From: Ammoniphilus resinae
GTDB lineage: Bacteria; Bacillota; Bacilli; Aneurinibacillales; RAOX-1
Length of the DNA stretch: 64,000 nt
Assembly (NCBI RefSeq): GCF_017873965.1
Contig: NZ_JAGGKT010000010.1
Coordinates: forward strand, 62,001-126,000
Direction of reading: 5' to 3'
This document shows, in pieces, positions 50,541 through 59,919 of the stretch. Made by a program: the position numbers and the translations under genes. The stretch's first letter is position 1. Every line of letters begins with the position of its first letter. Under the pieces are notes generated by a model. That model was not told the DNA's origin. It worked only from the letters and a program-made list of their open reading frames with translations, and searched no databases.

Positions 50541-52853
50541 ATGAGAAGTAAACTCTTAATTGGAAGAAACCCGATTTTAATACAATATATGCTTCCTTAC
50601 ATTGCCATCCTTTTGATACCACTTTCGATCGGTTGGATCACCTATGAACAAACTGTACATATGGTCAAGGAAGAGGTGGTCAAATCAAATATGACGCTTC
50701 TTGAACAAAGCAAGGAAATCCTGGATCGGCGATTGGAAGAGGTAGAGAATTTTGCTCACCAGCTTATGTCCGATTCAAAAGTAGTTTCTTTTCAATATTT
50801 AAAAGATCCTTATAAAGGTTCTAATACTTATCGTATTGTTGAAACTAGAGAAAGACTTAAGGCTTATAAAACTTCCTCCAATTTTATATTCAATTATTAC
50901 ATTTTATTCAAGAATAGTAACCTCGTTCTTTCTTCCAATAGTACCTATAAATTAGTGGATTTTTACGAACACTTCATCCAGCCTCAATCATCAGACTATG
51001 ATTCTTGGTATGAGCACTATTTGGGGCGCTTTCATCATCGAGAATACCTTCCGGCACAACCATTTCAATTCTCTGGCAACCCATACAGTATGGTTACTTA
51101 TATTCATTCTCTTGGATACCCCAATTATTTTAATGGTGTATTGATGGTTCTCATTCAAAATGAGGAAATAAAAAATTTGTTTAGTGGTCTGGATACATCC
51201 AACGGAGGATGGGCTTATATCGCGGATGAACAGGGGAAAATCATTAGTTTTGTATCGAACAATCAACAGGTGGCTCCGATCAATTTTAATGGACAGCTTG
51301 AACAAGGTGTAATCGAACGAACCTTGAATGGTCAGGAGTATATGATCACATACACGACATCGAAACAAAACCAATGGAGATACGTTGTAGGACAACCTTC
51401 TCATATTGTTCTTGAAAAAGTTCATTATTTAAAAGAAATAACAATGAATTTTATGTTCATCGCATTAATAGTGGGATTAGCTGTTGCTGCGGTATTGGCT
51501 TATCAAAATAGCAGGCCAATTAAGAAACTAGTGTCGATGATTACGGAACGGTATGAAGGGAGGTATTCCCTTTCAGAAAGTGGTGGTACTTATGGATTCA
51601 TCCAGAATACACTCGCTACATTGTTTAAGAGTAATGAGGAGCTTCGCAATAAGATAAAAGAACAGGTCCCTGTATTACGGGGAATTCTGATTGAAAACCT
51701 GATAAAGGGTGGGTTTAAGACGGAAAAAGAAATTGAAAATATTTTGGAACATGTGGGCATGAGTGTCCATGGTAGAAGGTACGTCGTATGTATATTGGAT
51801 CTAGGTCCTTTTGACATCGTTTTAAATGAAGACATTCTAAATGCTATGGATGAAAAACGAGTGATGATTAAAGAAATTCTAAGTTATTATTTAGATGGAT
51901 TTGGTTTCATTCATGATATTGATCAAGATAAAATAGCCATTTTGGTTGCCCTAGATTTGGATGATGATGAGAAATGCAGGGTACATGTCAATCAGTTGCT
52001 AGGCCAAATTAGCGAAGAAATTCGTCATACGCTGATTTTCCATCCGTTCTTTGCAGTAGGCGGGATCTATGATCAATGGCTTGATATTTCCCTATCCTTC
52101 GTTGAAGCAAGAGAGGTTTTGCATATGAGATCTAAGGGAATCAATGAAACGATTTTATGGATAAATGATTTACCGAACACAGGTGAATCGTATTATTATC
52201 CCGTGGATCTTGAAACAAGACTGATGAATTTTGCGAGAGCAGGGGCAAAAGAAGAGACATTGAAACTGGTACAAGAGCTATATCGGGTGAATTTTGTGGA
52301 AAAACATCTTTCACGGGCTATGCTTCTATTGTTTTTATCGGAGTTATGGGGAAGCGTTGTCAAGCTTGTGGATCAGGTAAATGTTGCACAAACTTGGGAA
52401 GAATTAAGACCTTTCATAACGGGATTAAGGGAATCTGAAGATCCTCAAATCCTTTTTTCTAACATCGAGCATGCGCTTGTGGTCATGTGTGAAGAAGTGA
52501 ACCAACGAAAAAAGAGCCGAAATGTCCAATTAATTGACTCAATTATTGAATTTATCCAAAGTAGGTATATAAATCCAGATTTGTGTCTATCGACAATCTC
52601 GGAGAAATTCCAGATTTCCGAGGTGTACCTATCCCAATTTTTTAAAGAACAAACGGGAATTAATTTTTCAGATTATCTGGAGAGGATTCGTATGGATCGG
52701 TCAAAAGAACTCTTGGCTTCAACGAACATGTCAGTATATGAGATCGCCACCGAAGTAGGCTATTTATCATCTAACACATTTGGCCGAGCCTTCAAACGAA
52801 TCAACGGCTTAAGTGCGTCAGCCTACCGTCGTTCGCTTGATAATCCTAGATAA
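50541..52853 (+). CDS. Membrane-bound AraC-family regulator with Cache-type sensor
   Basis: A 770-residue protein. A first membrane helix (residues 14-35, MLPYIAILLIPLSIGWI) and a second (near 305-325, MFIALIVGLAVAAVLAY) enclose about 260 extracellular residues of the double-Cache type. The C-terminal 100 residues form two AraC HTH motifs (LSTISEKFQISEVYLSQFFKEQTG, VYEIATEVGYLSSNTFGRAFKRING). This layout is common in Paenibacillus-type sugar operons, where it senses an extracellular ligand and activates the adjacent transporter. AAAGGGGGCGGGGG precedes the ATG. The permease operon begins 160 bases later on the same strand. Confidence 0.88.
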   Translation: MRSKLLIGRNPILIQYMLPYIAILLIPLSIGWITYEQTVHMVKEEVVKSNMTLLEQSKEILDRRLEEVENFAHQLMSDSKVVSFQYLKDPYKGSNTYRIVETRERLKAYKTSSNFIFNYYILFKNSNLVLSSNSTYKLVDFYEHFIQPQSSDYDSWYEHYLGRFHHREYLPAQPFQFSGNPYSMVTYIHSLGYPNYFNGVLMVLIQNEEIKNLFSGLDTSNGGWAYIADEQGKIISFVSNNQQVAPINFNGQLEQGVIERTLNGQEYMITYTTSKQNQWRYVVGQPSHIVLEKVHYLKEITMNFMFIALIVGLAVAAVLAYQNSRPIKKLVSMITERYEGRYSLSESGGTYGFIQNTLATLFKSNEELRNKIKEQVPVLRGILIENLIKGGFKTEKEIENILEHVGMSVHGRRYVVCILDLGPFDIVLNEDILNAMDEKRVMIKEILSYYLDGFGFIHDIDQDKIAILVALDLDDDEKCRVHVNQLLGQISEEIRHTLIFHPFFAVGGIYDQWLDISLSFVEAREVLHMRSKGINETILWINDLPNTGESYYYPVDLETRLMNFARAGAKEETLKLVQELYRVNFVEKHLSRAMLLLFLSELWGSVVKLVDQVNVAQTWEELRPFITGLRESEDPQILFSNIEHALVVMCEEVNQRKKSRNVQLIDSIIEFIQSRYINPDLCLSTISEKFQISEVYLSQFFKEQTGINFSDYLERIRMDRSKELLASTNMSVYEIATEVGYLSSNTFGRAFKRINGLSASAYRRSLDNPR

Positions 52854-52860
52854 TCTTAAA

Positions 52861-52892
52861 AAATGCACATGAATTAGTCCTGTGCATTTTTC
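52861..52892 (+). terminator. Terminator after the AraC-type regulator
   Basis: AAATGCACA pairs with TGTGCATTT, followed by TTC and TTTT. Confidence 0.75.
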
Positions 52893-53016
52893 ATTTTAAG
52901 GCTAATCTTAAAAGCTGAATAACAAATAATAACTGAATATATACAATTATTTAAATTGTTAATATAGTTAATATAGTGATAAACCCTTTAGTAGCAGAAA
53001 GGAGGTGGGAGTTTAA

Positions 53017-53997
53017 TTGGGGGCCGTAAATAGTAAGGAGTATGTCAAAGTGGAATTGAAAAGTGTTACTTATGTAAAGCCAAGGGAAAAAACCACTATT
53101 CAAAAGCTCAAACAGTCATGGCGATTGTACGTTTTACTGATACTTCCGCTCGTCTATCTTGCGTTGTTTAAATACGCACCAATGTTTGGGGCTATCATTG
53201 CTTTTAAGGACTATCAAGTATCGAAGGGAATCTTGGGAAGTGATTGGGTGGGATTTAAACATTTTCTCCGCTTTTTTCATTGGTATGACTTTTGGAGGGT
53301 CATGTGGAACACGATCAGCTTAAGCTTTTATCAGCTTGTGGCATCTTTTCCCTTACCAATCATTCTTGCCCTAAGTATTAATTATGTAAAAAACCAATTT
53401 TTTAAGAAAAGCGTACAAATGATTTCTTATGCACCACACTTTATCTCGGTAGTCGTAATGGTTGGGATGATACTGCTGTTTTTCGCTCCGCGTACGGGGA
53501 TTATCAGCAATATCCTTGTCTTATTTGGGTTTGCCGACATTAATTGGATGGGAAAGCCGGAATACTTTCAGTCAATCTATGTCTGGTCCGGGGTATGGCA
53601 AAATGTAGGTTTCTCCTGCATTATTTACTTGGCCGCGTTATCTAGCATTGACCCTTCATTACATGAGGCGGCTGTTGTTGATGGCGCTAGCAAGTTAAGA
53701 AGGATCTGGCATATTGACCTACCTGGAATAATGCCTATTGCCATCATTTTGCTGATTTTAAACTTTGGAAACATGATGGAACTTGGATTTGAGAAAGTCC
53801 TTTTAATGCAAAACCCATTAAATTTACGTACATCTGAAGTGATAGACACCTATGTATATAAGGTAGGTTTGGTATCTGAAGCGGCTAACTTTTCCTATTC
53901 ATCAGCCATTGGATTATTTCGAAACATCATTAATCTGATTTTACTCTTGTTAATCAATAGAATGGCAAGGAAGGCAGGGCAAGCTAGTTTATGGTAA
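53017..53997 (+). CDS. Carbohydrate ABC permease, LplB type
   Basis: A 326-residue inner-membrane protein with six helices. LQSW-like N-terminal KLKQSWRLYVLLILPLVYLALFKYAPMFGAIIAFKDY is diagnostic of LplB/YteP; the EAA loop is EAAVVDGASKLRRIWHIDLPGI. These permeases import oligosaccharides, often pectin or uronate fragments. It has a TTG start after AAAGGAGGTGGG. No ATPase is in the operon; members of this family use a shared MsmK/MsmX-type ATPase encoded elsewhere. Confidence 0.88.
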   Translation: MGAVNSKEYVKVELKSVTYVKPREKTTIQKLKQSWRLYVLLILPLVYLALFKYAPMFGAIIAFKDYQVSKGILGSDWVGFKHFLRFFHWYDFWRVMWNTISLSFYQLVASFPLPIILALSINYVKNQFFKKSVQMISYAPHFISVVVMVGMILLFFAPRTGIISNILVLFGFADINWMGKPEYFQSIYVWSGVWQNVGFSCIIYLAALSSIDPSLHEAAVVDGASKLRRIWHIDLPGIMPIAIILLILNFGNMMELGFEKVLLMQNPLNLRTSEVIDTYVYKVGLVSEAANFSYSSAIGLFRNIINLILLLLINRMARKAGQASLW

Positions 53998-54009
53998 TGG
54001 GGTGAGCGG

Positions 54010-54906
54010 TTGAATATTCATACAATAAAAGAATCAAGAGGGGATCGAATCTTTACTATTGTCAATTACATTGGATTAACTATTTTCATGATCATGGTTC
54101 TCTATCCTTTAATCTATATAGTAAGCGCTTCCTTTAGTTCAACTAAATCAGTGATTTCAGGAGAGATGTGGTTATGGCCTATCGAACCAACCTTAGATGG
54201 CTATAAAGCAGTATTTGAACATCACTTAATTTGGAGCGGTTTTTTAAATTCACTGTTTTATACGGTGTTTGGAACACTCATTAATGTCATTATGACTTTA
54301 TTAGCGGGCTATCCATTATCAAGAAAGGATTTGTACGGAAAAAACTTCATTATGTTTTTGTTTGTATTCACGATGTTCTTTAGTGGGGGATTAATTCCTA
54401 CTTATATTTTGGTGAAGGATTTAGGGCTGCTAGATACCCGTTGGGCCATGCTTCTTCCAGGTGCCTTAGCAGTGTGGAACGTTATTATTACCCGAACCTT
54501 TTTCCAGGTGACAATACCCGATGAATTATTGGAAGCTGCAAAGATTGATGGTTGTTCAGATTTCACCTTTATAACCAAAATTGTATTACCATTGTCTGCG
54601 CCAATTATAGCGGTGATTTCATTGTTCTATGCTGTAGGTCATTGGAATCAATTCTTTCAAGCATTAATTTATTTGAAGGACCCCCAATTATTTCCTTTGC
54701 AGCTCGTTTTGAGGGACATTTTGGTAATGAATGAAATTAGTTTAGAGATCCTACCGGATGTCGAAAGTGCTGCAGCTCTTGAGGGATTAAGAGAAAAGTT
54801 AAAGTACGCCCTCGTTGTTGTGGCTAGTGTACCACTGCTTATTGTCTATCCGTTTGTTCAAAGACACTTTGTAAAAGGTGTTATGCTTGGTTCACTTAAG
54901 GGATAA
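54010..54906 (+). CDS. Carbohydrate ABC permease, YtcP/LplC type
   Basis: A 298-residue protein, six helices, MMVLYPLIYIVSASFSST near the N-terminus and the EAA loop LLEAAKIDGCSDFTFITKIVLPLSAP. The C-terminus YPFVQRHFVKGVMLGSLKG is highly typical of YtcP. TTG start with GGGGTGAGCGG upstream, 12 bases after the first permease, with which it forms the channel. Confidence 0.9.
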   Translation: MNIHTIKESRGDRIFTIVNYIGLTIFMIMVLYPLIYIVSASFSSTKSVISGEMWLWPIEPTLDGYKAVFEHHLIWSGFLNSLFYTVFGTLINVIMTLLAGYPLSRKDLYGKNFIMFLFVFTMFFSGGLIPTYILVKDLGLLDTRWAMLLPGALAVWNVIITRTFFQVTIPDELLEAAKIDGCSDFTFITKIVLPLSAPIIAVISLFYAVGHWNQFFQALIYLKDPQLFPLQLVLRDILVMNEISLEILPDVESAAALEGLREKLKYALVVVASVPLLIVYPFVQRHFVKGVMLGSLKG

Positions 54907-54936
54907 TTTAAAAATTCAAAAAGTAGGAGGGATCAA

Positions 54937-56610
54937 ATGGGACGATTCATGGCGGTATGTCTTTCCTTTGTTTTATGCTCTTCGTTATTTTTAATCGGTT
55001 GTAGTCAGGATCAGAGTAAGGAAACGGTAAAAAAGAGTGAAGATGCGACCCAAGAGTCCATTGTGACAGATCCAGGCACCTTCCCAATCGTCAAAGATAA
55101 AGTGACTTTAAGAGTCATGGTAGGTGCATTACCTTTTATCGAGAACTATGAAACCAATGAGTTTACCAAGTGGTATGAAGAAAAAACCAATGTACACATC
55201 GAATGGGAAATCGTCCCATTAAAGAGCATTCAAGAAAAACTGAACATTGCTTTAAATAGTGGAGATTACCCGGATATTATTATGAACATGGAAGTATCTC
55301 CAACCCAAATGATGATTTATGGAAACCAAGGAGTATTTCTTCCGCTGAATGACCTCATCGAGAAGTATGGGGTGGAAACGAAAAAAATGTTTGAACAAAT
55401 GCCCATGGTAAAAGATGCTCTTGCAGCGCCCGATGGGAATATTTATTCTTTGCCTGATGTGAATGATTGCTATCACTGTACCATGCAATATAAAATGTGG
55501 ATTTATCAGCCATGGCTCGACAAGTTAAGATTAAAAATGCCTGCAACCACAGAGGAGTTCTACCAAGTGTTAAAAGCCTTTAAGGAGCAGGACCCAAATG
55601 GGAACGGAAAGGCAGATGAGATACCGCTTGCAGGAGCAACTGTCAACGGTGGAATTATCAATGCAGGGGCAGATACGATTGAGAAATTTTTAATGAATCC
55701 ATTTATTTACAACGATTATTACACAAGGATGCTGTTAAACGAAGGAGAAATCGATGTTGTATTTAATAAACCAGAGTGGAAAGAAGGGCTAAGTTATCTA
55801 CACAAGTTGTACGCAGAGGGATTGCTGGCACCCGAATCCTTTACCCAAGATATCGCCCAATTAAAGCAGATGGGTGAAAATCCAAATGTACCCATTCTTG
55901 GGGCAGCACCTGCGAAATATACAGGAAGATTTACAGAGCTCTTGGGAGAATCAGGTCGTTGGGCTGATTATAAGGCGGTTCCACCTCTGAAAGGACCGAA
56001 CGGTGCGCAATACGCAACCTACTATCCTGATCCGACTCGGCCTGGAAAACTCATTATTACCAATGCTACCAAACATCCCGATGTAGCATTCCGTTGGGCA
56101 GATGCTTTCTTTTCAGAAGAAATTACTTTGCTGTCCAATTATGGGAGGGAAGATCAAGAATGGAGAAGAGGGAAGGAAGGAGAGATCGGCATCAATGGGG
56201 AACCCGCAAAGTATGTAGACAACAATGCCTACGGGAAAGCCCAAAATATCCACTGGTCCTCTACAGCACCCTACTTAAAAACCAATGATTTTCGATTGAG
56301 TTGGGCATCTGTTCACCAACCCGATAATGAGGTGATTCTTTACGAAGCAACAAAACAATATGAACAATATACGCCAGAGGTTAGCCAAGTTCTTCCGAAG
56401 CTCTTTTTTACCGATGAACAGAGCAGTGAATTGGCAGACCTTGAAATGACGATTAATGGTTATGTTGATCAAATGTTTGCCCGGTTTATCACGGGGGATG
56501 CAAACCTTGAAAAGGAATGGGACACTTATTTGGATACATTGCAAGGAATGAACGTCAATCGCTACATCGAAATTTATCAGGAAGCTTATGATGCGAAATA
56601 TAAGAAGTAA
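54937..56610 (+). CDS. Extracellular solute-binding lipoprotein (LipO/YtcQ type)
   Basis: A 557-residue lipoprotein. Signal MGRFMAVCLSFVLCSSLFLI ends in the lipobox LIGC. The mature protein has the large family-1 binding fold with a Ca-loop-like stretch DPNGNGKADEIPL and repeated aromatic patches. Its size (about 535 mature) matches LipO/YtcQ partners of LplB/YtcP permeases. AGGAGGG precedes the ATG. It delivers an unidentified oligosaccharide. Confidence 0.9.
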   Translation: MGRFMAVCLSFVLCSSLFLIGCSQDQSKETVKKSEDATQESIVTDPGTFPIVKDKVTLRVMVGALPFIENYETNEFTKWYEEKTNVHIEWEIVPLKSIQEKLNIALNSGDYPDIIMNMEVSPTQMMIYGNQGVFLPLNDLIEKYGVETKKMFEQMPMVKDALAAPDGNIYSLPDVNDCYHCTMQYKMWIYQPWLDKLRLKMPATTEEFYQVLKAFKEQDPNGNGKADEIPLAGATVNGGIINAGADTIEKFLMNPFIYNDYYTRMLLNEGEIDVVFNKPEWKEGLSYLHKLYAEGLLAPESFTQDIAQLKQMGENPNVPILGAAPAKYTGRFTELLGESGRWADYKAVPPLKGPNGAQYATYYPDPTRPGKLIITNATKHPDVAFRWADAFFSEEITLLSNYGREDQEWRRGKEGEIGINGEPAKYVDNNAYGKAQNIHWSSTAPYLKTNDFRLSWASVHQPDNEVILYEATKQYEQYTPEVSQVLPKLFFTDEQSSELADLEMTINGYVDQMFARFITGDANLEKEWDTYLDTLQGMNVNRYIEIYQEAYDAKYKK

Positions 56611-56632
56611 GAAAAGAAGGAGGCCAATATAA

Positions 56633-56932
56633 ATGGAAAAGACTCGCCAGCAAATTTTGATTCTGCATTTAGAGAATCCAGATCTGCAATCCAAAACGGT
56701 AGCTTGGGCCCTGTACGATGGAGCTACTCCTGTCGGTCAGAGGCAAATGAGTCCCGGGGATTCCGATACCCCTCCCTACACGTCAGTGTTAGATGCGATG
56801 CGTGATGGATGGAATGTGATTCAAGTTGCACAGCTTCCTTATCTTGTTCACGGACATGAATATGACACAGGCATTCTTCCCTTTGAGTACATTATGGAAA
56901 GGAAGGTACAGATTCATGACGAAGTCAGATGA
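56633..56932 (+). CDS. Small protein of unknown function in the sugar/PhyH operon
   Basis: A 99-residue soluble protein with LILHLENPDLQSKTVAWALYDG and LDAMRDGWNVIQVAQLP, and GHEYDTGILPFEYIMERK at the C-terminus. A good RBS (GAAGGAGG) and an overlap of 17 bases with the following dioxygenase gene show it is translated. I do not recognise the family. The close coupling hints at a partner or accessory of the PhyH enzyme. Confidence 0.6.
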   Translation: MEKTRQQILILHLENPDLQSKTVAWALYDGATPVGQRQMSPGDSDTPPYTSVLDAMRDGWNVIQVAQLPYLVHGHEYDTGILPFEYIMERKVQIHDEVR

Positions 56933-57710
56933 GAAAAAATATCTTTTAACTGCCAAACAAATGGCTCAATTCGTTGTAGATGGATTCCTGTTCTTTGACG
57001 ATTTGATCCCTGAAGAACTAAATAAAGTTGTATTGCAAGAAGAAAAGGAGTTAAAGGATTCCGGATATGACTTCTGGTATAAATCTCAAGCGATTCGCTC
57101 CGTTTTTGAGCTTCCGGAAATCAAGGGAATATTACAAAGTCTTATGGGAAATGCCATTTATGATCATTCGTATCTCCACGTAGTAGAGGGAAGGGATATG
57201 AAAGGCAGGGGGCATGAATGGCATTATGATTCGACTTACGATGTTCGACCTTATGCATTTGATATTCAGGTCTTCTATTTCGCCCACGATGCACCAGCGG
57301 AAATGGGACCTACACTCGTATTACCTGGATCCCACTTGCGAAGAATTAACAGCCGTACGATTGCCCGCTACAAGAATATTGTCGGACAGAGGCAATTAGC
57401 CGGAAAAGCAGGCACCATTTGTTTCGTTCACCATGGTTTATGGCACTGTTCCCAGCCCAATTACACAGACCAATCACGTTTTATGTTTAAGGTTCGGTTT
57501 CGACCGGATCAGAAGCAATCTAGGCTATTTAACATCGAAGGGTATGATAGTCAGGAAGTGAAGGATATTTTCCTTAATGGTTCTCAAGCCTGGCTGGGGG
57601 ATGAACGTAAACATGAGATAGTTAGGCGGGCAAAACTATGGCGGTATTTGGTGGATGATGACCTGGTAGATGTTACGCCGGAAAGTGCACTCCAGCGAAT
57701 GTCAATTTAA
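56916..57710 (+). CDS. Phytanoyl-CoA dioxygenase (PhyH) family protein
   Basis: A 264-residue Fe(II)/2-oxoglutarate oxygenase fold. HEWHYDSTYD gives the His-x-Asp iron pair, and FVHHGLWHCSQPN supplies the distal His, with Arg in FMFKVRFRP for 2-oxoglutarate. Members hydroxylate small molecules; several act in sugar or ectoine metabolism. The ATG at 56916 (RBS GGAAGG) overlaps the preceding gene. Its place after a carbohydrate transporter suggests an oxidative step on an imported sugar derivative, which is inference. Confidence 0.8.
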   Translation: MTKSDEKKYLLTAKQMAQFVVDGFLFFDDLIPEELNKVVLQEEKELKDSGYDFWYKSQAIRSVFELPEIKGILQSLMGNAIYDHSYLHVVEGRDMKGRGHEWHYDSTYDVRPYAFDIQVFYFAHDAPAEMGPTLVLPGSHLRRINSRTIARYKNIVGQRQLAGKAGTICFVHHGLWHCSQPNYTDQSRFMFKVRFRPDQKQSRLFNIEGYDSQEVKDIFLNGSQAWLGDERKHEIVRRAKLWRYLVDDDLVDVTPESALQRMSI

Positions 57711-57772
57711 TAAATAGGAAATAGGGTGGCTTAGCAGCCGCCCTCCAATTATGTTGAGAGAGGAGAAGCCTA

Positions 57773-58384
57773 ATGGAACTAAGGGGGATACTTGGTGTTA
57801 TTTATCATTTCTGTGAATGGGTCATGAAACTTACCTACGTCAATTTCTTGTTTATCATTTTTACACTCCTCGGAGGGGTTGTTCTCGGTGCTGCTCCTGC
57901 GACAACCTCCATGTATACAGTTATCAGAAAATGGATTATGGGTAATCCACATATTCCTATTTTTACAACATTTTGGCATGCTTATCGAAGAGATTTTTTT
58001 CAAGCAAATCTAATAGGTTTTATTCTTCTAATTCTGGGATTTATACTGTATTTGGATATTAAATTTGCTGTGATATTTAAGAGTATGATTTGGAATTTCT
58101 TTATAATCGTATTCTTATGTCTTTATGGTTTGATTTTGCTCTACATTTTCCCGATTTTCGTTCATTATGAACTGAAAATAATTCAGTACTTTAAGAATGC
58201 ATTCTTTATTGCCTTCTCCCAACCAATTATGACTACTCTTATGATCGCATCCCTATATCTCGTTTATCTTCTTTTCACGATCCTACCCGGCCTACTTCCT
58301 TTTATTGGTGGCAGCCTCATTAGCTTTGTTCTGATGAAGTTGGCATCTATTACTTTTTTAAAGGTTGGTAGATATCAAGAGTGA
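57773..58384 (+). CDS. DUF624 (YesL-like) membrane protein
   Basis: A 203-residue protein with five hydrophobic helices. The pattern WVMKLTYVNFLFIIFTLLGGVVLGAAPATTSMYTVIRKW is the YesL signature (LG--PAT-a----R-W). YesL-type genes accompany LplB/YtcP-type rhamnogalacturonan and uronate transport operons in Bacillus; their function is unknown. GAGAGGAG precedes the ATG. It closes the operon; a hairpin at 57723-57744 (AGGGTGGCT/AGCCGCCCT) separates it from phyH. Confidence 0.85.
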   Translation: MELRGILGVIYHFCEWVMKLTYVNFLFIIFTLLGGVVLGAAPATTSMYTVIRKWIMGNPHIPIFTTFWHAYRRDFFQANLIGFILLILGFILYLDIKFAVIFKSMIWNFFIIVFLCLYGLILLYIFPIFVHYELKIIQYFKNAFFIAFSQPIMTTLMIASLYLVYLLFTILPGLLPFIGGSLISFVLMKLASITFLKVGRYQE

Positions 58385-58461
58385 TGACCATTCAGAAAAT
58401 TGGTAGTTAGTCTTGAAGCATAGTAACAGCTATGTTATAGCTTAGGCAAACAAGGTAGCGT

Positions 58462-58548
58462 AATCGCAGACGACAAATCGCTGTCGAGCTTCACCTTGGA
58501 AAAGGAGCCTACCCACTTCTCTGGGCAAAAGCGTTAGCTAGACGAAGC
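58462..58548. repeat. Dispersed palindromic repeat, diverged B form (copy 10)
   Basis: ATCGCAGACGACAAATCGC, CGAGCTTCACC, CTCTGGGCAAAAGCGTTAGC, TAGACGAAGCC. It lies in the 350-base gap between two operons. Confidence 0.55.
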
Positions 58549-58657
58549 CTTAATAAATTGTTCCAGCAGTTTGAGGTTGGTTGAATCTAGAGTCATCTGA
58601 TCGAGGCAATTGTTGACTTCTAGGGAATCGGAGAACAAGCAACTACTTTTATCAATA

Positions 58658-58686
58658 TTGTCTAATGGATAATAGTAGTCTATAAT
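58658..58686 (+). promoter_or_regulatory. Promoter of the aldo/keto reductase gene
   Basis: TTGTCT, a 17-base spacer and TATAAT, 54 bases before the ATG at 58741. Confidence 0.65.
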
Positions 58687-58740
58687 TATAATCTAGTAAG
58701 AATATATCATAAATTCAAAAATGAAGGAGAGTGTCGCTTC

Positions 58741-59706
58741 ATGTCTCAAACTTTGCTTTCCAAGCGTCCATTTGGCCGTACTGGCATGTTTGTCACACCG
58801 GTTTGTGTTGGTGGTGCCCCACTCGGTAATATGCCAGAAACTTTTGCCTTCAGCGTACCCGAAGAAAACGCATTGGCTACCATTCGCGCCGCCTTTGAAA
58901 GTCCAATTAACTTCCTTGACACATCTGCAATATATGGAGAGGGTGAGAGTGAGCGCCGAATTGGCAAGGTAATTAGAGAAATGGGTGGGCTGCCATCAGA
59001 CTTTGTTCTTGCTACCAAAGCAGACCGCTGCTCCAAGACCGGTGATTTCAGCGGTGAGCAAATCAAAAGGTCAATTGAAGGAAGTCTCTCTCGATTGGGT
59101 TTAGAGAGACTACAATATGTTTACATCCATGACCCAGAACATACTACTTTTGAAAATATTATGGGGCCTGGTGGTGCGCTTGAGGTGCTAAAAAGCTTCA
59201 AGCAACAAGGAGTTATTGAACACATTGGGATTTCTGGCGGTCCCATTGAGATGCTCATTCGTTACGTGGAAACAGAGGAATTCAGCGCTGTTGAGACGCA
59301 TAACCGTTTCACTTTACTTAACCGATCTGCGGGGCCTTTACTCGATGTGGCCAGTCGGTTGGGGGTTGCAGTTATTAATGCCGCGCCATATGGCAGTGGC
59401 ATGTTAGCCAAGGGACCGGACGCCTATGCTCGCTACGCTTATACAGAAGCGCCACCGTTGTTGCTTGAACGTGCACGTTCAATGGCAAAAAAATGCCAAG
59501 AATTTAATATACCCCTAGCCGCAGCAGCTCTTCAATTCTCTATGCGTGATCCTCGAGTCACGAGTACGGTTGTGGGCATGACCAAGCCGGAACGAATCTC
59601 CCAGACGTTGGAACTTGCCAGTTACGAAATTCCGTCCGAGCTTTGGACGGCTTTGGACGCCATCGGATTTGAAACCGATGATCCTGAAGCGAATAGATTT
59701 AATTAA
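58741..59706 (+). CDS. Aldo/keto reductase, L-fucose/D-threo-aldose dehydrogenase-like
   Basis: A 321-residue TIM barrel with the family tetrad: Asp in NFLDTSAIYGEGESE (with Tyr), Lys in VLATKADR, His in YVYIHDPE. The early FGRTGMFVTPVCVGGAPLGN and late STVVGMTKPERISQTLELA match the L-fucose or L-galactose dehydrogenase subgroup, which oxidises the sugar to its lactone with NAD(P). The amidohydrolase at 61705 would open that lactone. AAGGAGAG precedes the ATG. Confidence 0.82.
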   Translation: MSQTLLSKRPFGRTGMFVTPVCVGGAPLGNMPETFAFSVPEENALATIRAAFESPINFLDTSAIYGEGESERRIGKVIREMGGLPSDFVLATKADRCSKTGDFSGEQIKRSIEGSLSRLGLERLQYVYIHDPEHTTFENIMGPGGALEVLKSFKQQGVIEHIGISGGPIEMLIRYVETEEFSAVETHNRFTLLNRSAGPLLDVASRLGVAVINAAPYGSGMLAKGPDAYARYAYTEAPPLLLERARSMAKKCQEFNIPLAAAALQFSMRDPRVTSTVVGMTKPERISQTLELASYEIPSELWTALDAIGFETDDPEANRFN

Positions 59707-59919
59707 GATCATGAGGGGATCCTTCAGCCTAAAAATTCTAGTCTAGGGGACACCCTCATTCTTTTCAAGGGTTATATTATTGGAAAATGGAGTTCGTCTG
59801 CAATAGTTTATTAGGTTGAATACAAGTTTAAATTGGTATTCAAAGTATTTTCATTGTGATGTTGACTAAAAAATAGCCCAATAGTCAGCAATTAACTAAA
59901 ACAAATAGGAGGAAAAATA

